Assembly: GCF_040939455.1 (NCBI RefSeq)
Contig: NC_134108.1
Coordinates: 17,761,501-17,825,500 of the forward strand
Length of the DNA stretch: 64,000 nt
Origin: Microcebus murinus
Lineage: Eukaryota > Chordata > Mammalia > Primates > Cheirogaleidae
Direction of reading: 5' to 3'
The notes beneath the pieces are model-generated. The model had not been told where the DNA came from and made no database searches. It was given only the letters and a program-made list of their open reading frames with translations. A program made the translations under genes and the position numbers. Shown one piece after another: positions 59,690 through 64,000 of the stretch; position 1 is the first letter of the stretch; each line of letters begins with the position of its first letter.

Positions 59690-60735
59690 AAATAGAAAAG
59701 AACCCTCCTTTGTGAATTCCTGCTTCTCCTCTATGTCATCATAAGCGTTTTTGGTGCTTGCTTCTGGGTAATGGTTGCTTCCTCTAGAGTGGTCGCCAAG
59801 GTAACGACTCTGGTGTCTCCAGGCAGGAAACATGGCAGAGTTATGAGGTCAGGATCACCTGAGGTCGTTTAAGTGTTGAATTATCAAGTACCATAGGAAA
59901 CTGTGAAAGAAGATGAAGACCACAGGAAACTGTGAGGTCTTCTGTATAGCTTTTTCCAGTTTTTTAAACCTGTTTACATGCTTCCTAAAGGAAAGAGAGA
60001 AATCCAGGAGGGAATATACATGGCATACTTGAAAATGGAGACTCTATTTCTTTTTTTCCTCAACATAGAAAATTTAGCCTAAAAAGTAACTCAGCAATGT
60101 AAACAATGACTACTTGATTTTTTAAAGAGGAAAACTTCATTGTATAAATGCTACCTTTGAGTGATCAATGTTTGCATATAACATTTCCTACATCATTTGA
60201 ATGTTCCTATTTTTTTTCTGAAATTAATTTCTACTTGAATGAAAGTAGAGTTAAATATTTAGTGAACTTTAGTGAAAGTAGAGTTAAATATTTGTTTTTA
60301 AATCATTTGAGTTCCTTTTGCATTGTTTGATGACTCTATAAGAAATTATATTTGTTACTGTTTTAGAGTCTGTCAGACATATTTTTTGGTGAAAAAAAAG
60401 ATTCTTATGGGTTATAGATACTACCAAAGTCACAGGAGAGGAGGCAGTGAAAATATCAATATATACTCATTATTACAATATACTAAGCACATGTGGCCAT
60501 CATAAAAAACAAAATGATAAATTTGTTATTTAAGATATGCTATTGATAAATATATACGATGTTGACAACATATTTAACTCATGGAAATCAGTCAAGAAAG
60601 TAAATATAATGACAACCCCCAAATATATTCCAGCTTTAACCTTTCTCTTGCACTCTAAAATGACAAATTGACTTCTGGACATTTCCACCTGGATGACCTT
60701 CCCACAAACAACTAAAAATCAATAAGCTTAATTGA
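59690..60735. other. Unassigned intergenic sequence
   Basis: Holds the X-box-like motif and a 33-base-period tandem duplication at 60240-60293 ('gaaagtagagttaaatattt' twice). Nothing else recognised. Confidence 0.5.
59792..59805. promoter_or_regulatory. RFX X-box-like motif
   Basis: GTCGCCAAGGTAAC fits GTNRCC-N2-RGYAAC at every position, just outside the ancient repeat. Binding not shown. Confidence 0.35.
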
Positions 60736-60739
60736 GTTC

Positions 60740-61260
60740 AATTCAACATATATTTATTGAACCCCTTTCAAAAGATATGGTAGAAGCTGGGGACACAAAG
60801 ATAAGTAAGGTCTCCAGCCTCTGATCCGGAGAGGTCACAAATGAAACACAATTACTTTTCCACTAAAACTTTCACTTTCTTTGAGTTCCATGTCTTGGTT
60901 GATGGCAACATATAATCCCCAAGGCTAGAAACATTTGAATTCTCTTTGACACACCTTCTCTCAAAACTAACCCATTTCTATTTCTTTTTTATTCTACTTC
61001 TAAAAACTCTCTGATTCTGTCTCTCTTTGTTAGCTCTTTTTTTATTGACTAGTTTTGTACTTTTTCATCTTTCTTTTGGACTATTGCAATAGCTTCCTAA
61101 TAATTGATTTCTCTGTTTCCAAGTTTTCCCCTTTCTTCCCTGCCCGCCCACCACCCTTTAGCTCCAGAATTGCTTCATGACAATAAAGATCAGACTCTAT
61201 TTCACTCTCCTGCTTTAAAATATTTTCTAAATGCATCATGTGCACCTTTGGAATCTCTAA
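60740..61260. repeat. Two pieces of the unresolved ancient repeat
   Basis: On the plus strand, 60740-60850 reads 'caacatatatttattgaacc' and 'gctggggacacaaagataag'. On the minus strand, 61080-61260 reads 'ggactattgcaatagcttcc' and 'tcactctcctgctttaaaat', the inverse of the 3' part of the family. The sequence between is unassigned. Confidence 0.45.
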
Positions 61261-61504
61261 GTTTTCCTGTAGGGATCACATGAAAACCCACAGAGGACAT
61301 GCAGGTGACATAAGAGTGAGAAGAGCACCAGCTGGGTAAATATGGGGACCCCATACCCTATAGAAAGGGACAGAGCTACTCAGCTCCAGCCTGTGGGAGT
61401 ATGGGCCCAATTTTGCCTAAACTTTTCCTTTTTCTTCCATAAGAAACTAGAAATCCTGATTTTTATTGAAATATCTTTGTTTTAAAATATTGACTTGTAT
61501 TTCT

Positions 61505-61625
61505 TTATTTATCTTTTTATTTCTTAAAATTTTTTGCAGAGATAGGAATGTTGCCCAGGCTGCTCTCAAACTACTGGCATCAAACAAGACGCCTACCTCA
61601 GGTCCCCAAAGTGTGGCTTGTATTT
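61505..61625 (-). mobile_element. Old Alu/FLAM-type monomer fragment
   Basis: Antisense 7SL-derived text 'gcagagataggaatgttgcc', 'caggctgctctcaaactact', 'ggcatcaaacaagacgccta', 'ctcaggtccccaaagtgtgg'. No right arm and strongly diverged, so an early Alu monomer or a truncated Alu. Confidence 0.8.
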
Positions 61626-61629
61626 TAAA

Positions 61630-62095
61630 ACCATTTTGTGGGCGAGTGTGTGACCCTCTGCTTTTGTGCTTTGAAACTCTTATCATTTAGTAACATGGCA
61701 AACTCCTATTCGTTTATTAGAACACAAATCAAATGTCCCTTTATCTCTGAATCTTCCTCTAATCCTTGTCAAAAATAGTAGCTCACTAGTCTAAACTTCT
61801 ATAAACTAAGAGAGTTTATTCTGCCAATGACTCAACAAAAAAACCAGCAAACATCGTATGTTAAAGATAAGTGAACTTAGAAGTTAAGCCTTAGATATAG
61901 AAAACAATGAGCACAGAAACTGATAAAAATATATTGGTTGTCTTAACTATTTAATATAAAAATAACTACTTGTAAAATGATAAAACCAATGCCCTTAGAG
62001 ATAAGATGTTCAGAACTACTTTAGTTTTCTCTAGATAACTAAGGTATAGTCAGGAGGACAGTGAAAATAATGAATAATTGTTGATTTTGTTTAAA
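61630..62095. other. Unassigned intergenic sequence
   Basis: AT-rich, nothing recognised. Confidence 0.5.
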
Positions 62096-62097
62096 AA

Positions 62098-63048
62098 ATA
62101 TAGATATTTACATGCTATATATCTGCTAAAGGGCTGATAACCAGAATATATATAGAACTCAAGCAAATCAGCAAGAAAAAAATAAAACAACTCCATTAAA
62201 AAGTGGGCAAAATACATGAACAGAAACTTTTCCAAAGAAGATAGACTAATAGCCAATAAACAAATGAAAAAATAAACAAATGAAAAAATCTCTAATCATC
62301 AGGGAAATGAAAATCAAAACCACAATGAGATATCACTTATCTCCAGTGAGAATGGTTTTCAGCAAAAAGTGCCAAAACAACAAATGCTGGTGTGGTTGTG
62401 GAGAGATGGGAACACTCATACACTGCTGGTGGGACTGCAAACTAGTACAACCTCTATGGAAAGTAATATGAAGATACCTCAGAGAACTAAAAGTAGAACT
62501 ACCATTTGATCCAGTAATCCCACTACTGTATATTTTCCCAAAGTAAAAAAGACATTCTATAAAAAAAAAAACCTGCACTCAAATGTTTATAGTAGCACAA
62601 TTCACAATTGCAAGTATGTGAAAGCAACCCAAGCGCCCATCGATACGTGAGTGGATTAATAAAATGTGGTATAGGTATATCATGGAGTACTATTCAGCCA
62701 TAAAAATTAGTGATCCTAGTATCTTTTGTAATAACCTGGATGGAATTGGAGACCATTCTTCTAAATGAAGTATTGCAAGCATGGAAAAATAAATACCGCA
62801 TGTACTCAATACTAAATTGGAATGAATCAATCAACACTTATGTGCACATATGGAAATAAAACTCGACCGAAAGCAAGTGGGTTGGAGAGGGGAGGAGGGG
62901 ATGGTAAGTTCACAACTAGCAGGTACAATGCATACTATCTGGGTAAAGGGTACACTTATAACTTTGATTCAAACTGTACAAAAGCAAATTATGTACCAAA
63001 ACATGTGTACCCCAGTAATATTCTGAAATAAAAAATTATATAGATAAG
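62098..63048 (+). mobile_element. 5'-truncated L1 (ORF2 end and 3' UTR)
   Basis: Plus-strand L1: 'gctaaagggctgataaccag', 'catcagggaaatgaaaatca', 'accacaatgagatatcactt', 'atactgctggtgggactgc'-type text, 'tcatggagtactattcagcc', 'tgtaccccagtaatattctg' and an A-rich tail. An ORF2 piece at 62280-62471 still reads [20 protein letters not shown] possible target duplication is aaaaaatatagat at the left and a similar string near 63035. Confidence 0.9.
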
Positions 63049-63049
63049 T

Positions 63050-64000
63050 GTAAAATTTAATGGCAGGCAACTAAAGACAAAATCTATAGCTTCTAAACTA
63101 ATGGAAGAAAAATGAAGGAAATAAAATATTATATGCAGTGGAAGACAAAGAAGATAAAAAAATCAAGGAGAGCTGGGTGTGGTGGCTCACGCGGGTAATC
63201 CTTGCACTTTTGGAGGCCAAGGTGGGTGGATTGCTCGAGGTCAGGAGTTCGAAACCAGCCTGAGCAAGGGCAAGACCCCTGTGTCTACTATAAATAGAAA
63301 GAAATTAATTGACCAACTAAAAATATATATAGAAAAAATTAGTAGGGCATGGTGGCGCATGCCTATAGTCCCAGCTACTCGGGAGGCTGAGTCAGTAGGA
63401 TTGCTTGAGCCCAGGAGATTGAGGTTGCTATTAGCTAAGCTGATGCCACAGCACTAACTCTAGCCTGGGCAACAAAGTGAGACTCTGTCTCAAAAAAAAA
63501 AAAAAAAAAATCAAGGAGAAAGATGATAAACAGAAAACTCAAAATAAAATGGCACACATAAGCTCCATTAGTATTTATAATAGATGCAAATAGACCAGAG
63601 TCTTCTATTAAAATAGAGTTTAATAAAATGAAATTAAAATATTCAGCTACAATTTATGAGATATATCTAAAACAAAACTGTGTAAAAGGGTGAAAATACA
63701 AGGATCAAAAGAGATATGCATCATGAAAATACCAACCTAAAAATAAGCTGATATAGCAATATTAATATCAGTCAAAAACAGACATTTAGGGCAAGAACAT
63801 TAATAGTGAAACAGAGTGACTTAAATGATGATAAAATGAACACTCCATCAAGAAGGTAAAATCATGAACTGGTATATATCTAATAACATAGATAACATGG
63901 GCAACCAAGACAAATTGATTTAAAAGGGGAAATTGGCAAATCTGCAATCATACCACATTATGTGTGTGTGTATATTTATATATATGAAACAGATTAAGCA
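63050..64000 (+). mobile_element. Ancient L1 ORF2 5' part, runs off the right edge
   Basis: Diverged plus-strand L1 endonuclease-region text: 'tatttataatagatgcaaat' (63572), 'atatagcaatattaatatca' (63750), 'ctggtatatatctaataaca' (63870). The Alu at 63172-63508 is inserted in it. A short (TG)n run lies at 63960-63971. Confidence 0.55.
63172..63508 (+). mobile_element. Alu SINE, strepsirrhine type
   Basis: A full dimer: 'gctgggtgtggtggctcacg', B-box 'ggtcaggagttcgaaaccag', linker 'aatatatatagaaaaaatta', right arm 'gctactcgggaggctgagtc' and 'gctgatgccacagcactaac', and an A18 tail. Target-site duplications aatcaaggaga lie at 63161-63171 and 63509-63519. The uninterrupted tail and perfect flanks suggest it is younger than the Alu at 6921. 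Confidence 0.96.

Noticed and set aside
1..64000. CRISPR array, operon or bacterial-type system
   Set aside because: The window is mammalian nuclear DNA, and no regularly spaced direct repeats with unique spacers occur.

Overview
This looks like nuclear DNA from a strepsirrhine primate, most likely a lemur. I found no intact protein-coding gene, no tRNA or rRNA gene and no CRISPR array. Three things place the organism. Two Alu elements (6921-7259 and 63172-63508) have the strepsirrhine form, with a duplicated 'aaattagc' linker and the right-arm signature 'gctgatgccacagcactcta'. Several minus-strand LINE-1 tails share an 'attttagcatattatggggg' 3' UTR that I associate with strepsirrhine L1. A 243 bp piggyBac-type miniature element (10403-10645) resembles elements reported from mouse lemur. 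The genus is an inference from memory, not a database match.

Layout. 1-5160 is the 5' part of a minus-strand L1 that runs off the left edge. It has a long GC-rich 5' UTR with about four tandem monomers, no detectable ORF1, a broken ORF2, and a younger L1 tail nested inside. 5161-14600 is mostly unassigned sequence holding an Alu, the piggyBac MITE, a MIR, a hAT MITE and a long ancient repeat. 14602-20295 holds a class I ERV solo LTR, an old L1 piece split by an ERV-L (MLT2-like) LTR, a terminally complete but dead mariner transposon (17827-19099), and a second mariner fragment fused to an L1 3' end (19945-20295). 20300-36400 contains old L1M, MIR, L2 and MaLR LTR relics, including a locally duplicated LTR end with a snap-back hairpin. 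36440-41950 is an ancient minus-strand L1 interrupted by an MLT1-like LTR and another old repeat. 41950-57000 includes a MaLR LTR, a multi-level nest (46385-48720), MIRs, a repeat-poor stretch (48720-51420), an L1 and a hAT MITE. 57140-64000 has a MaLR LTR, a long hAT MITE, unresolved ancient repeats, an Alu relic, a plus-strand L1 tail, and an Alu inside old L1 ORF2 sequence.

No genes act together here. The window is a record of successive transposon activity: old MIR/L2/L1M, then MaLR/ERV-L/hAT, then lineage-specific L1, Alu, mariner and piggyBac. All open frames above about 60 codons are transposon relics or chance. Two good matches to the RFX X-box (34112-34125, 59792-59805) and one repeat-poor block are the only regulatory candidates outside repeats. 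Repeat names come from recognition of consensus-like stretches by eye. Repeat boundaries are good to a few bases where a target-site duplication is given and to tens of bases elsewhere.
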